A DNA stretch of 64,000 nt from Paludibacterium sp. (GCF_019232825.1 NZ_JAFAND010000139.1:50852-114851), one strand, 5' to 3'. Positions 17,970 through 27,934 are shown, counted from the first letter of the stretch. Numbers and translations are program-made. Notes: a model not told the origin generated them from the letters alone.

Positions 17970-18839
17970 TCAGTTCATCACGATGTCTTCCACGTTCAGG
18001 GATTCGGCTGCGCTCCGTACTGCGGCATCCGAATCGAACGGGCCGAGGCGAACCATGTAAGTGCCTTTCTGGTTCACGATCCCCAGTTTCGGGTCGTAGC
18101 CGGCATCGAGCTTGTCGACCAGCTTCTTCAACAGCGCCTCGGCATTCGAGAGCTGGTCGAAGGATCCTAGCTGCAGATATTTCGGCCCTTCCTCCTGTTT
18201 GAGCGACGCATCGACAGGCTTGACCGGCTGCTGCTGGTTCGATGCGGTCTCAACCGTCGGCCAAACGCGCTCGATCAGCACCTTGGCGCTGCCTTGGCCG
18301 ACGAAGCCGAGCTTATGCGCCGCGGCATACGACAGGTCGAGGATGCGCCCACGGTGGAACGGTCCACGGTCGTTGATGCGAACCACCACGGTCTTACCGT
18401 TTTTCAGGTTGGTCACCCGGATGTAACTCGGGATCGGCAAGGTCGGGTGCGCCGCGGTCATGGCGAACATATCGTAACGTTCGCCCGACGTGGTGCGCCG
18501 GCCATGGAACTGCTTGCCGTACCAGGACGCCATCCCCCGTACCTTGTAGGGGGTGTTGCTGGTGTCGGGGCGGAAACTCATGCCCATCGCCGAGTACGGC
18601 AGGTTAGCCGACCTGATCAACGGCTCGTCTTGCGGAACGGCATTGGGGACCAGATCGAGGTTGACCGGAATGTGGTCTGCCGGACCATCATTCTGGAAAT
18701 ACGCCCCGTTTCTGGCCACCGACTTCTTCATCGGCGAAGCCGAAGATTGACTGGTGGCACTGGCTGTCTTGACGGTGGAGCAGGCCACGAGCACTAGACT
18801 GACTAACACAAGCCACAGCCATCGGAATGCAGGCTTCAT
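17970..18839 (-). CDS. rlpA: Septal ring lytic transglycosylase RlpA (lipoprotein with SPOR domain)
   Basis: The 289-residue protein begins with a lipoprotein signal (VLVAC, lipidated Cys20). The double-psi beta-barrel domain (about 103-190) contains GMASWYGKQFHGRRTTSGERYD and VVRINDRGPFHRGRILDLS, the catalytic surface described for RlpA lytic transglycosylases. The C-terminal SPOR domain (about 215-289: YLQLGSFDQLSNAEALLKKL) binds denuded glycan strands at the septum. RlpA cleaves naked glycans during daughter-cell separation. It is followed by its own terminator; trmL lies upstream on the same strand. Confidence 0.94.
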   Translation of the reverse strand: MKPAFRWLWLVLVSLVLVACSTVKTASATSQSSASPMKKSVARNGAYFQNDGPADHIPVNLDLVPNAVPQDEPLIRSANLPYSAMGMSFRPDTSNTPYKVRGMASWYGKQFHGRRTTSGERYDMFAMTAAHPTLPIPSYIRVTNLKNGKTVVVRINDRGPFHRGRILDLSYAAAHKLGFVGQGSAKVLIERVWPTVETASNQQQPVKPVDASLKQEEGPKYLQLGSFDQLSNAEALLKKLVDKLDAGYDPKLGIVNQKGTYMVRLGPFDSDAAVRSAAESLNVEDIVMN

Positions 18840-18877
18840 ATACCTCCCTTATGCTGTTGGGCCAACGGTGTGAACTG

Positions 18878-19342
18878 CTACACGCCTCCGAGAAAATCAA
18901 TTTGCCGCCACGCCTCATAAACGGTAACGGCCACAGCATTCGATAAATTCATGCTGCGTGACTCGGGTTGCATCGGCAGACGAATCCGCCTCTCGTGCGG
19001 GAACCCGGCGAGGACATCGTCAGGTAAACCGCGAGATTCGGGTCCGAACAGGAATACATCCCCGGCTCGGTAAACAATCTGGTCATGGCGCATCGCGCCT
19101 TTGGTGGTGGCGGCGAAAATTCGGCGCCCCTGAAGATTCACCAGGCAGCTTTCCCAGTTCTCGTGTACGACTAACCGCGCGTACTCGTGATAATCCAGGC
19201 CCGCGCGACGCATCCTTGCGTCGTCGAGCGGGAAGCCCAGCGGTTTGACCAGATGCAGCTCACAGCCGGTATTGGCACATAAACGAATCACATTGCCTGT
19301 ATTAGGCGGAATTTCCGGCTGGAATAGAACTACTGTGAACAT
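18878..19342 (-). CDS. trmL: tRNA (cytidine/uridine-34 2'-O)-methyltransferase TrmL
   Basis: This SPOUT-class methyltransferase modifies the wobble nucleotide of tRNA-Leu isoacceptors. The start at 19342 ([18 protein letters not shown]) gives 154 residues, the usual size; an ATG eight codons upstream is less likely. Knot motifs are present: [10 protein letters not shown] at about 100-110 and [22 protein letters not shown] near the end. It is in line with rlpA downstream and comF upstream, with only a 40-nt gap to comF. Confidence 0.94.
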   Translation of the reverse strand: MFTVVLFQPEIPPNTGNVIRLCANTGCELHLVKPLGFPLDDARMRRAGLDYHEYARLVVHENWESCLVNLQGRRIFAATTKGAMRHDQIVYRAGDVFLFGPESRGLPDDVLAGFPHERRIRLPMQPESRSMNLSNAVAVTVYEAWRQIDFLGGV

Positions 19343-19382
19343 CGTTGGCAGGGTGGATTGTTCCAAAGAATCAAAAAGTTGG

Positions 19383-20090
19383 TCAAGTCTTTAGATGGAG
19401 GGTGCGGCAAAGAGCCCATCCTTCGACCCGTTTTGCCCCCTGTTTTTTCAGTTCCAAGGACAGCGAATCGAGGGTGGCGCCGGTGGTTATCACGTCGTCA
19501 ACGACGGCAACCGAGAGCCCGTCCAGTCTGGTTTCTACACAAAATGCATGGCGAACATTCCGTCGCCGTTGCCGGGGTCCCAGGCCGGCTTGTGGGGTAG
19601 TGTTGCATTTTCGCCAACACAACCCTGGGGAAGATCGGTCAGCGATTATACCAACAAGTGCGCGCGCGAGTTCAATACTCTGATTGAAACCGCGTTCGGC
19701 AAGTCGTTCTTTTGACAACGGAACTGCAATGACGACGTCGTATCTTAGCCCGGCATCCACCGCCGCCGTGGCGAGTAAGTCGCCTAGGATGCCCGCCAAT
19801 TCTAGCTGGCGGCCATATTTAAATGCGTGCACCAGCGCACTGATGGGATAGCAAAAGACATACGGGACGTGTATGGCATCGAACGCCGGCGGGTGGCGTA
19901 GGCATCGGCCGCAGAGACCCGGCTCGCGAAGCGGCTGGGCACAGGTGGCGCATGCCGGGCGAGGCAGCACGGGCAAGTCGGCCTGACAAGGGGCGCATAG
20001 TCCCTGCCGCGCCGCTCTGCTGCCGCATAGCACGCATGATTGATTAAATATTGAGCTAATGTCAATTAATCTACCTAAAAAATTTGACAT
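19383..20090 (-). CDS. comF: ComF family phosphoribosyltransferase-like protein
   Basis: ComF proteins are needed for natural DNA uptake in several bacteria; the biochemical reaction is not settled. The N-terminus has zinc-finger-like cysteines ([21 protein letters not shown]). The type I phosphoribosyltransferase PRPP loop [13 protein letters not shown] lies near the C-terminus, and [14 protein letters not shown] precedes it. I start at MSNFLG (20090), giving 235 residues. It is divergent from bioB with a 112-nt gap, the comF/bio arrangement common in proteobacteria. Confidence 0.93.
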   Translation of the reverse strand: MSNFLGRLIDISSIFNQSCVLCGSRAARQGLCAPCQADLPVLPRPACATCAQPLREPGLCGRCLRHPPAFDAIHVPYVFCYPISALVHAFKYGRQLELAGILGDLLATAAVDAGLRYDVVIAVPLSKERLAERGFNQSIELARALVGIIADRSSPGLCWRKCNTTPQAGLGPRQRRRNVRHAFCVETRLDGLSVAVVDDVITTGATLDSLSLELKKQGAKRVEGWALCRTLHLKT

Positions 20091-20202
20091 ATCAACGGGC
20101 GGCACGCCACCATTCCCCCCATTCCGATCTCCTCTCTCACCTTAGTGCCGCGGCGCGCGCGTCAACAGCCCGCGCGGCGGCAACGCAAAGAAAGGCCAGA
20201 CG

Positions 20203-21219
20203 ATGCAACAATCGACTATTCAATTCCAATCCCCGTCCACTCCTCACCCCCAACGCGGCAACTGGCGCGTGGAGGAGGTCGAGGCCCTGTTCGCGTTGCC
20301 GCTGATGGAACTCGTGTTCCGCGCGGCGGAAATTCATCGCCAATTTTTCGATCCCAGCCGTGTGCAGTTGTCGACGCTGCTGTCGATTAAAACGGGCGGT
20401 TGCGAGGAGGATTGCGGTTATTGCGCGCAGTCGGCGCATCACGACACGCCGGTGGAAGACCAACCGATGATGACGGTGGACGAGGTGGTGGCGGCGGCGC
20501 GGACCGCCCGCGACAATGGCGCGACGCGATTCTGCATGGGCGCCGCCTGGCGGGGGCCGAAGGACGCGGATCTGGCCAAGACGCTGGAGATGGTGCGCGA
20601 GGTCAAGGCGTTGGGGTTGGAAACCTGCGCAACCTTTGGACTGCTTAAAGACGGTCAGGCCGAGCGGCTCAAGGATGCCGGTCTCGATTACTACAATCAT
20701 AATTTGGACACTTCGCCGGAGAAGTACGCCGACATCATCCACACACGCGAATATAATGATCGCCTCGACACCCTGGGCAAGGTTCGTACCGCTGGTCTGT
20801 CGGTCTGTTGCGGCGGGATCATCGGCATCGATGAAACGCGACGCGACCGCGCGGGTTTGATCGCCCAACTCGCCAACCTTGATCCGCAGCCGGAGTCGGT
20901 GCCGATCAATCAATTGGCGAAGATCGAGGGTACGCCGCTGGGAGACGCCGCCGAGCTCGACTGGACGGAGTTTGTTCGCACGATCGCCGTGGCGCGCATC
21001 ACGCTGCCGGCGAGCTTCGTGCGCCTTTCCGCCGGTCGTCGCGGCATGTCGGAAGCGGCGCAGGCACTGTGTTTCCTCGCTGGCGCCAATTCGATTTTCT
21101 ATGGCGATAAGCTGTTGACCACGGGAAATCCCGATGTCGAGGCCGACCGTCAATTGATGCAAAAGCTGGATTTGTTGCCGCTGGAGAGCCCTGCAGACAT
21201 CTCTGAAGGTGATAACTAA
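20203..21219 (+). CDS. bioB: Biotin synthase
   Basis: This radical SAM enzyme inserts sulfur into dethiobiotin. The 338-residue protein carries the [4Fe-4S]/SAM motif CxxxCxxC at C67, C71 and C74 ([13 protein letters not shown]). Other family segments include [23 protein letters not shown] and [12 protein letters not shown], plus [13 protein letters not shown] near the end with its conserved Arg. The start ATG follows AAAGAAAGGCCAGACG. It heads the bioB-bioF-...-bioH-bioC group; bioA and bioD are not in the window. Confidence 0.97.
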   Translation: MQQSTIQFQSPSTPHPQRGNWRVEEVEALFALPLMELVFRAAEIHRQFFDPSRVQLSTLLSIKTGGCEEDCGYCAQSAHHDTPVEDQPMMTVDEVVAAARTARDNGATRFCMGAAWRGPKDADLAKTLEMVREVKALGLETCATFGLLKDGQAERLKDAGLDYYNHNLDTSPEKYADIIHTREYNDRLDTLGKVRTAGLSVCCGGIIGIDETRRDRAGLIAQLANLDPQPESVPINQLAKIEGTPLGDAAELDWTEFVRTIAVARITLPASFVRLSAGRRGMSEAAQALCFLAGANSIFYGDKLLTTGNPDVEADRQLMQKLDLLPLESPADISEGDN

Positions 21220-21274
21220 ACAGGGTATACAAAAGGGGTAGCGGAATTCATATGTATATATATAAAGAGTGTGA

Positions 21275-22429
21275 ATGTTGCCCGACCAACTAGCCGCCGC
21301 CCTATCCGACCTTGATCGCCATGCCCTGCGACGGCAGCGCGCCACGCTGGAAAGCGCTCAGGGGGCTCAGATCGTGATCGATGGCCAGTCCTATTTGTCG
21401 TTCGCCAGTAACGACTATTTGGGTCTGGCCAATCACCCCGAAATGGTCGAAGCGGTACGCCATGCCGTTGGCCGCTGGGGGATCGGCAGCGGCGCCTCGC
21501 CGCTTGTGACGGGGCATGCCACGGTGCACGAGGAGGCGGAGGTCGCGTTGGCGGCGTTCGTCGGCCAGCCGGCGGCGCTGCTGTTCAGCTCCGGTTATGC
21601 CGCCAATCTGGCGGTGATCGGCAGTCTGCTCGGCCGCGAAGACGCGGTGTTTGCCGACCGCCTGAATCACGCCTCGCTTCACGATGCCTGTCTATTGTCC
21701 CGCGCCGACTTTCAACGTTTTCGCCACAACGATCCGGACCATTTGGAGGATCTGTTGCGGCGCAGCCGTGCCCGGACGCGGTTGATCGCTGTCGACGCCG
21801 TTTACAGCATGGACGGCGATCAGGCGCCGCTGGCGGCGCTGTTGGCGCTGGCCGAGCGCTACGATGCCTGGTTGTATCTGGACGATGCTCACGGCTTTGG
21901 CGTGCTGGGGGACGGGCGCGGCAGCCTGGCGGGGTTGCCCGCGAGCGAACGCGTGGTCTACATGGCGACGCTCGGCAAGGCCGCCGGGGTCAGCGGGGCG
22001 TTCGTCGCCGGCAGCCGCCTCTTGATCGAGTGGCTGATTAATCGGGCGCGCACGTATCTCTTTTCAACGGCCCACCCGCCACTCTTGGCGGCGGCAGTGC
22101 TGGCCAGTCTCGTGCTCATCGAGCGGGAAAGTTGGCGCCGCGACAGGTTGCAAGCGCACGTTGCGTGCCTTCAGTCCTCACTTCAAGACAATGGAATTAA
22201 ATTTAGCGCTTCCCGAACGCCGATCCAGCCACTTATCATAGGTGACAATGAACTAACGCTAAGCATGTCGAAGCAATTGCGTGAGAAGGGGTTGTGGGTG
22301 CCGGCCATCCGCCCGCCTACGGTGCCGAAGGGCGGCGCGCGTCTGCGTGTTTCGTTATCGGCCGCGCATGAGGAACACGATGTAAACCGACTGACCGAAG
22401 CCATCCGCGCGCTCTCGGCACAAGCTTGA
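21275..22429 (+). CDS. bioF: 8-amino-7-oxononanoate synthase
   Basis: This PLP enzyme condenses pimeloyl-ACP (or -CoA) with L-alanine in biotin synthesis. The 384-residue protein shows the alpha-oxoamine synthase pattern: FASNDYLGLANHP, GSGASPLVTGH, LNHASLHDA, YLDDAHGFGVLG, and the PLP-binding lysine K235 in MATLGKAAGVSG. The ATG at 21275 is preceded by AAAGAG at 21264-21269. The 55-nt gap after bioB contains an AT-rich TATGTATATATATA tract. Confidence 0.96.
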   Translation: MLPDQLAAALSDLDRHALRRQRATLESAQGAQIVIDGQSYLSFASNDYLGLANHPEMVEAVRHAVGRWGIGSGASPLVTGHATVHEEAEVALAAFVGQPAALLFSSGYAANLAVIGSLLGREDAVFADRLNHASLHDACLLSRADFQRFRHNDPDHLEDLLRRSRARTRLIAVDAVYSMDGDQAPLAALLALAERYDAWLYLDDAHGFGVLGDGRGSLAGLPASERVVYMATLGKAAGVSGAFVAGSRLLIEWLINRARTYLFSTAHPPLLAAAVLASLVLIERESWRRDRLQAHVACLQSSLQDNGIKFSASRTPIQPLIIGDNELTLSMSKQLREKGLWVPAIRPPTVPKGGARLRVSLSAAHEEHDVNRLTEAIRALSAQA

Positions 22430-22466
22430 CGACATGCCCTGAGAATGAGAGATAACGACTTTTTCT

Positions 22467-25295
22467 ATGTGCAGCATGGGTGAGGCACTCGTGGCGCCGG
22501 TGGCGGCGGCCGATGAAGTGCTGAGCCTTCTGCGGCTGCTGGCCCCCAACGCGGCGGCGGCGATCTGGCAACGCGACGGCGACTGGCAATGTCTGGCGAC
22601 CGCCGGCGCCAGCGACGGCCTGCCGGTGCCTCAGGGCGCCGATGCCATGCTGATGGCGCAAGCCGATCAGGGCATGCTGCCGATTGTGCACGGCGCGGAG
22701 ATGCTCGGTTGCCTGGTATGGCGCGGCATGCCGCACGAGCTGGCCGCCACGCTCGGTAGCCTGCTCGGCGGGCAATGGCTTTGCTGGCGGCAAGCGGATG
22801 GGCGCGCGCGCTCGCGCATGGTGCAAGACGCCTTGTTGGAAATCAGCCGCTTGGCCAGCGAATGCACCGGCCTCACGCAGTTCTTTTCCCAGGTATACCG
22901 ATTACTGGCGCCGCTGTTTTCTGTCGACAACTTCCATATCGTGCTGGCTGACGACAGTCTTGGCGCGTTGCGTTTCCCCTTCTACCGCAACCGGCACAGC
23001 GGATTCGTGCCCGATCCGTTGCGCTCGTATGCGCCGGACGAAACCGGACAAGCGCGGCTGGCGGCGCGCGTGCTGGCGCAGCCGGCGACGCTGAGCCTGG
23101 ATGCGTCGATGCTTCGAGCCGCACTGGCGGACGAGACACCGACGCCGGCGCGGTGGATCGGCGAACCGTTGGTGGGCGCCGACGGCAAGGTGGCGGGCGT
23201 GGTGGTGCTGCAGCGCTATGCCGACGAGCCGGCGTTTACGGCCGCGGAACAGCGGTTGTTTCAATACGCGGCGCGGGCGATCGGCGGCGCGCTGACGCGC
23301 ATGCAATATCAGGCGCGGCTCGAGCAGCAGGTGTGGCTGCGCACGCGCGAGTTGGAAGGGGCCAATACCCGGTTGATGGCGGAAGTCGATGAGCGGCGCC
23401 AAGCGGAAAAAACGCAGCGGGTGTTGTCGGATATCGCCGGGCTGGCCAATTCCAGCCTATCGCTGACGGCGTTTCTCGCCGGGGTCCACCGGCAACTGGT
23501 CGAGCTGATGCCGGCGCACAACTGCCAGGTAGCGTTGTATGACGCGCTGAGCGATACGATCCGTTTCCCGTACAGCGTGGACGAATACGAAACCGAGCCG
23601 GTGCCGCATAAATCGGGCCGCGGCCTGGTCGAACAGGTGCTGCACAGTGGTCTGCCGGTCTTGGCGTCACCGCGTAAAAACCGGTCGGGCGCCGGCGCTG
23701 GCAGCGGCGCGCAAGAGCCGGAAAGCTGGCTGGGCGTGCCCTTGTATAGCGGCCACGACTTGTTGGGCGTGCTGTCGATCCGCAGCTATCAGGCTGGCAC
23801 GTCATACAGTTATCGCGACCAGGAGGTGCTTTGCTGTGTTGCCGACAACGTGGGTAACGCGCTGGCGCGTATCCGGGTGTTGGAGGAGCTGCAGCGTGCC
23901 TACGCCGAGTTGGAAGAGCGGGTGCGAGAGCGCACCAGCGCGCTCGACGCGGTCAATGCGCAGTTGCAGTTCGACAGCATGCACGATGCCTTGACCAAGC
24001 TGCCGAACCGCAGTTTTTTCGCCAAGACCCTGCGGCGGTTCTGGGAAGCCTATGCCAGTGGCGCGGGCGAGCGGTTTGCCGTGTTTTTCATCGATTTGGA
24101 CCGTTTCAAGCTCGTCAACGATACCCTCGGCCATTTAGCGGGCGATCACCTGCTGGCGGAGGCGGGCAATCGCATCCGCAGCTGCATGCGGCACAAGGAC
24201 TTCATGGCGCGCCTCGGCGGCGACGAATTTGCCGTGCTGTTGTCCGGCATGGAGCAGATCGAAGGCTGTGAAATGATCGCCCAGCGCATGGTGGACGAAT
24301 TCGAGCGGCCCATCATCATTGCCGGGCGGGAGGTGTTCACCACGGCGAGCCTGGGGGTGGTGCTGGCGGACAAGGAGCATCACCACAGCGCCGAAGAGCT
24401 GCTGCGCGATGCCGATCACGCCATGTATCGCACCAAGCAGCAGGGGCGGCACGGCTACACGGTGTTCAATCACGAGTTGCGCGCGGATCAGGCCGATCAG
24501 TTGGCGATGGAGGCCGAGTTGCGCCGCGCGCTGGACGAGTCCGATCAACTGGTGCCGTACTATCAGCCGTTCATCGATGCCCGCACGGGACACTTGGCTG
24601 GTTTCGAGGCCTTGGTGCGCTGGCAGCACCCGCAGCGCGGCCTGATCGCGCCGTCGGTTTTTTTGCCGGTCGCCGAGGAGAGCGGGCTGATCATGCGGCT
24701 CGACCGCTACATGATCCAAGCCGCCTGTGGACAGTTGCGCCAATGGCTAGATAGCGGCCGCGTCGGCGAGCACATTGCGCTGCACATCAACCTGTCGTCC
24801 GCCAATTTGCACGATACCGGCTTGGTCGACTGGATGCGTGCGTTGATGGCGCAGCACGGCTTGCGGCCGGGCATGTTGCATCTTGAAATCACCGAAACCG
24901 CGCTGATCGATGTGCCGGACATCGCCGCCACGGTGATGGCCGAGCTGCACGACATGGGTGTGCGTCTGGCGCTCGACGACTTCGGTACCGGCTATTCGGC
25001 GCTCTCTTATTTGCACCGTTACCAGTTCGATGTATTGAAGATTGATCAGTCGTTTGTGTTGGATGTCGATCGCAAGGAAGAGTCCGCGGCCATCGTGCGC
25101 GCGATCCTGGCGTTAGCCGACGCGCTGTCGTTGGAGGTGGTTGCGGAGGGGGTGGAAACCCTCTCCCAGCTCTGGCGGTTGCGTATGATGGGATGCGAGA
25201 AGGTGCAGGGCTTCCTGTTCTCCCACCCTTCCTTGGCGCGCGACATCGATTGGGGACGGCTGGCGACGATTGTGCAGGAGTTTGCGATTGCTTGA
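22467..25295 (+). CDS. GAF-GAF-GGDEF-EAL cyclic-di-GMP enzyme
   Basis: The 942-residue cytoplasmic protein has GAF-like sensor regions at about 120-275 and 325-470, each followed by a coiled-coil linker (285-320, 475-500). A GGDEF domain follows at about 505-665 with an intact GGDEF at 584-588. An EAL domain fills about 690-935, with E714 in the EAL motif plus LHINLSS, LEITETAL, ALDDFGTGY, LKID and EVVAEGVET, so the phosphodiesterase residues look complete. It could both make and degrade cyclic-di-GMP. No membrane segment is seen. It lies between bioF and bioH, unusual for a biotin operon. The start is uncertain: ATGs at 22467 and 22476 both lack a clear ribosome-binding site. Confidence 0.92.
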   Translation: MCSMGEALVAPVAAADEVLSLLRLLAPNAAAAIWQRDGDWQCLATAGASDGLPVPQGADAMLMAQADQGMLPIVHGAEMLGCLVWRGMPHELAATLGSLLGGQWLCWRQADGRARSRMVQDALLEISRLASECTGLTQFFSQVYRLLAPLFSVDNFHIVLADDSLGALRFPFYRNRHSGFVPDPLRSYAPDETGQARLAARVLAQPATLSLDASMLRAALADETPTPARWIGEPLVGADGKVAGVVVLQRYADEPAFTAAEQRLFQYAARAIGGALTRMQYQARLEQQVWLRTRELEGANTRLMAEVDERRQAEKTQRVLSDIAGLANSSLSLTAFLAGVHRQLVELMPAHNCQVALYDALSDTIRFPYSVDEYETEPVPHKSGRGLVEQVLHSGLPVLASPRKNRSGAGAGSGAQEPESWLGVPLYSGHDLLGVLSIRSYQAGTSYSYRDQEVLCCVADNVGNALARIRVLEELQRAYAELEERVRERTSALDAVNAQLQFDSMHDALTKLPNRSFFAKTLRRFWEAYASGAGERFAVFFIDLDRFKLVNDTLGHLAGDHLLAEAGNRIRSCMRHKDFMARLGGDEFAVLLSGMEQIEGCEMIAQRMVDEFERPIIIAGREVFTTASLGVVLADKEHHHSAEELLRDADHAMYRTKQQGRHGYTVFNHELRADQADQLAMEAELRRALDESDQLVPYYQPFIDARTGHLAGFEALVRWQHPQRGLIAPSVFLPVAEESGLIMRLDRYMIQAACGQLRQWLDSGRVGEHIALHINLSSANLHDTGLVDWMRALMAQHGLRPGMLHLEITETALIDVPDIAATVMAELHDMGVRLALDDFGTGYSALSYLHRYQFDVLKIDQSFVLDVDRKEESAAIVRAILALADALSLEVVAEGVETLSQLWRLRMMGCEKVQGFLFSHPSLARDIDWGRLATIVQEFAIA

Positions 25296-25325
25296 TTTTG
25301 TCACTCGGTGCGCAAGGGGTGAGCG

Positions 25326-26090
25326 ATGACGTTGCGCGTCGAAACCGACGGCCACGGCGCCGACGTGGTGCTGCTGCACGGCTGGGGGCTGCATGGCGGT
25401 GTGTTCGAACGGGTGGCCGCCGCGTTGTCGACGCGTTTCTGTGTGCACCGGGTCGATTTGCCCGGGCACGGCGGTTCGGCGCCGCTGGCCCCGTTTCGGG
25501 CCGAGCAGGTGGCCGATCTGCTGGCCGAGCGTTTTCCTCTGCCGGCACAGGTTGTGGGCTGGTCGTTGGGCGGGCTCGTCGCGCAAAGCTGGGCGTTGCG
25601 CCATCCCGATCTGGTGAAAAGCCTTGTGCTGGTGGCCTCGAGCCCCTGCTTCGTGCGCAAGGCGGACTGGCCGCATGCGCAGCCCGCGCAGGCGATCGAG
25701 GCGGTGGCCGCCAGCCTGGATAATGCCTTTGAAGCGACCCTGGAACGTTTTTTGGCGCTGCAAATGCTGGGCGCGCCCTCCGCGCGCGATACGCTCAAGG
25801 CCGTGCGCGCCCAGATGTTTTCTCACGGTCGGCCCCAAGGTTTGTTGCCGGCGCTGCAATTGCTGCTGGAGGCCGACCTGCGCGGCGAGGTCGGGGCCAT
25901 CGGCTGCCCGGTCGGCTTGTTTTATGGTCAGCGTGACGTGATCACGCCGCTTGGCGCCGGCCAGTGGCTTGCCGAGCACCTGCCGGATGCGGCGCTGGTG
26001 ACGTTTACGCATGCGTCGCATGCGCCTTTTCTCTCTCACGAGGCGGCGTTTGTGGCCCGCCTGACCGAATTTCTGGATTGTCATGCATGA
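25326..26090 (+). CDS. bioH: Pimeloyl-ACP methyl ester carboxylesterase BioH
   Basis: This alpha/beta hydrolase removes the methyl group from pimeloyl-ACP methyl ester, ending the BioC-started synthesis of the pimelate moiety. In the 254-residue protein the nucleophile elbow is GWSLGG with Ser80, the acid is the Asp in YGQRDVITP, and the histidine is in THASHAPFL. An oxyanion HGWG motif lies at 18-21. The start has AAGGGGTGA upstream. It overlaps bioC by 4 nt (ATGA), and the two act in the same pathway, so the assignment is firm. Confidence 0.94.
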   Translation: MTLRVETDGHGADVVLLHGWGLHGGVFERVAAALSTRFCVHRVDLPGHGGSAPLAPFRAEQVADLLAERFPLPAQVVGWSLGGLVAQSWALRHPDLVKSLVLVASSPCFVRKADWPHAQPAQAIEAVAASLDNAFEATLERFLALQMLGAPSARDTLKAVRAQMFSHGRPQGLLPALQLLLEADLRGEVGAIGCPVGLFYGQRDVITPLGAGQWLAEHLPDAALVTFTHASHAPFLSHEAAFVARLTEFLDCHA

Positions 26091-26980
26091 GTGAAGCTTT
26101 TTTTACCGACAAGGCGCGCGTGCGCGCCTCGTTCAACCGGGCGGCCGCCAGCTACGACGGCGCCGCGGTGTTGCAACGCGAAGTGGCTGGGCGCATGGCC
26201 GAGCGGCTCGATTACATCAAGCTGGCGCCTCAGGTGATTCTGGACGCCGGCAGCGGCACCGGGGAAGGGACCGCGCTATTGCGGCGGCGCTACCCGCAGG
26301 CGCGGGTGATTGAACTGGATTTGGCGCCCGCCATGCTGGCCGCTTCGCGCGCTAAGCAAGCGCGCGCCGCGGGCTGGATGGACCGGTGGCTCGGCCGCGG
26401 GCGGCCGTGGCAGGTCTGTGCCGACATCGAGCGCCTGCCGCTGGCCACGGCGAGCGTCGATATGATCTGGTCCAATTTGGCCATCCAATGGGTCAATGTG
26501 CCAGACGGCGTTTTTGCCGAATTTCGCCGGGTGCTGAAACCCGAGGGAATGCTGCTGTTTTCCACGCTGGGTCCGGATACCCTGCAGGAATTGCGCCAAG
26601 CTTTCGCCGGACTCGACGGCGCGACCCACGTCAACCGTTTCATCGATATGCATGACCTGGGCGACGCCATGCTGGCAGGCGGGCTCGGCGAGCCGGTGAT
26701 GGACATGGAGAAAATCGTGCTGACCTATGATCAGGTGCGCGACGTCATGCGCGATTTGAAGGCCATCGGCGCACACAACGCCACCGCCGGCCGGGGGCGG
26801 GGGTTGATGGGGAAGCAGGCCTGGCATCGCGTGGAAGCCGCCTACGAGGCCTGGCGCCGCGACGGCCGTCTGCCTGCCACGTACGAGGTCGTCTACGGCC
26901 ACGCCTGGCGCGGCCAGGACAAGAAGTCCGCCATGTTGCCCGATGGGCGCCAGGTGATCGAGTTCGTCAAAAAAGGTTGA
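26087..26980 (+). CDS. bioC: Malonyl-ACP O-methyltransferase BioC
   Basis: The SAM-dependent enzyme methylates malonyl-ACP so that it can enter fatty acid elongation for pimeloyl synthesis. The start ATG at 26087 overlaps the bioH stop (ATGA), giving 297 residues. The SAM motif ILDAGSGTGEGT lies at about 51-62, with the post-motif VIELDLAPAMLA, and the N-terminal VRASFNRAAASYD is characteristic of BioC. WSNLAIQWVN and EFRRVLKPEGMLLFSTLGPDTL complete the family pattern. It is the last recognised biotin gene here. Confidence 0.95.
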   Translation: MSEAFFTDKARVRASFNRAAASYDGAAVLQREVAGRMAERLDYIKLAPQVILDAGSGTGEGTALLRRRYPQARVIELDLAPAMLAASRAKQARAAGWMDRWLGRGRPWQVCADIERLPLATASVDMIWSNLAIQWVNVPDGVFAEFRRVLKPEGMLLFSTLGPDTLQELRQAFAGLDGATHVNRFIDMHDLGDAMLAGGLGEPVMDMEKIVLTYDQVRDVMRDLKAIGAHNATAGRGRGLMGKQAWHRVEAAYEAWRRDGRLPATYEVVYGHAWRGQDKKSAMLPDGRQVIEFVKKG

Positions 26981-26991
26981 AATGCTTTTGC

Positions 26992-27016
26992 GGCCGCGCC
27001 ATCGGTCCGCGCGGCC
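26992..27016 (+). terminator. Hairpin after bioC (weak terminator candidate)
   Basis: An 8-bp inverted repeat (GGCCGCGC at 26992-26999, GCGCGGCC at 27009-27016) lies 11 nt after the bioC stop. It is followed by ATTCATTGTTG instead of a clean T run, so termination may be partial. Confidence 0.35.
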
Positions 27017-27046
27017 ATTCATTGTTGTCGATTGGAATGGTTGAAG

Positions 27047-27934
27047 ATGTTGAAAAAAAGTGTGGTGCTGCTGTCGCTGGGACTGTTGTCGGCTTGTGGC
27101 GTGTTGCCTCGCAAACCCTTGGCGCCCCCGGCGCCGGTGCCGGCCCCGCACGTTAAGATCGGCCTGGCGCTCGGTGGTGGCGCGGCCAAAGGGTTTGCCC
27201 ATGTCGGCGTGATCAAGGTGCTGGAGGCCAATGGCATCTCGGCCGATATCGTCACGGGCACGAGCGCCGGCAGCGTGGTCGGCAGTTTATATGCCGCCGG
27301 CTATAACCCGGCGCAGCTGCAACAGATCGCCGCGCGGCTGGACGAAACCAATCTGGCCGACTTCACCTTGTCTTCGCATGGCTTCATCAAAGGCGAGCGC
27401 TTACAGTCCTTCATCAATGCCCAAGTGCAAAATCGCCCGATCGAAAAGCTGGCGAAACCATTTGGCGCCGTTGCCACCGAGTTGGACAACGGCGAACGGG
27501 TGGTCTTCCGGCTTGGCAACACCGGCCAGGCTGTGCGCGCCTCAGCGAGCATTCCCAACGTTTTCTTGCCGGTTGAGATCGCCGGTCGCCGTTATGTCGA
27601 CGGCGGCTTGGTGAGCCCTGTGCCGGTGAGCGCGGCGCGCGAAATGGGGGCGGACCTGGTGATCGCCGTCGATATCTCGGCCCGGCCGAAGGCCGGCGTC
27701 GCGACAGGGTTCTTGTCGATGCTCGATCAGAGTCTGAACATCATGAGCGTGGCCGCGCTCAATAGCGAACTCAAACAGGCCGATGTGGTGATTCGCCCGC
27801 AAGTGCAGAATATCGGTTCGGCGGCCTTCGATGCCCGCAACCAAGCGATTCGCGCCGGCGAAATCGCGGCCCAGCAGGCGATTTCCCTGATTCGTATCAA
27901 GCTGCAACAGAAACAACTTGCCATGACAAAGTAA
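27047..27934 (+). CDS. Patatin-like phospholipase lipoprotein (RssA/NTE family)
   Basis: I start at MLKKS (27047), giving 295 residues with a lipoprotein signal LLSAC (Cys17), so it is probably membrane-anchored. The patatin domain has the oxyanion motif LGGGAAKG, the nucleophile GTSAG with Ser73, and the second catalytic residue Asp185 in YVDGGLVSPVP. These form a Ser-Asp dyad that hydrolyses acyl esters of lipids. The C-terminus lacks further domains. It stands between bioC and a glutathione S-transferase with no clear operon partner; substrate unknown. Confidence 0.9.
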   Translation: MLKKSVVLLSLGLLSACGVLPRKPLAPPAPVPAPHVKIGLALGGGAAKGFAHVGVIKVLEANGISADIVTGTSAGSVVGSLYAAGYNPAQLQQIAARLDETNLADFTLSSHGFIKGERLQSFINAQVQNRPIEKLAKPFGAVATELDNGERVVFRLGNTGQAVRASASIPNVFLPVEIAGRRYVDGGLVSPVPVSAAREMGADLVIAVDISARPKAGVATGFLSMLDQSLNIMSVAALNSELKQADVVIRPQVQNIGSAAFDARNQAIRAGEIAAQQAISLIRIKLQQKQLAMTK

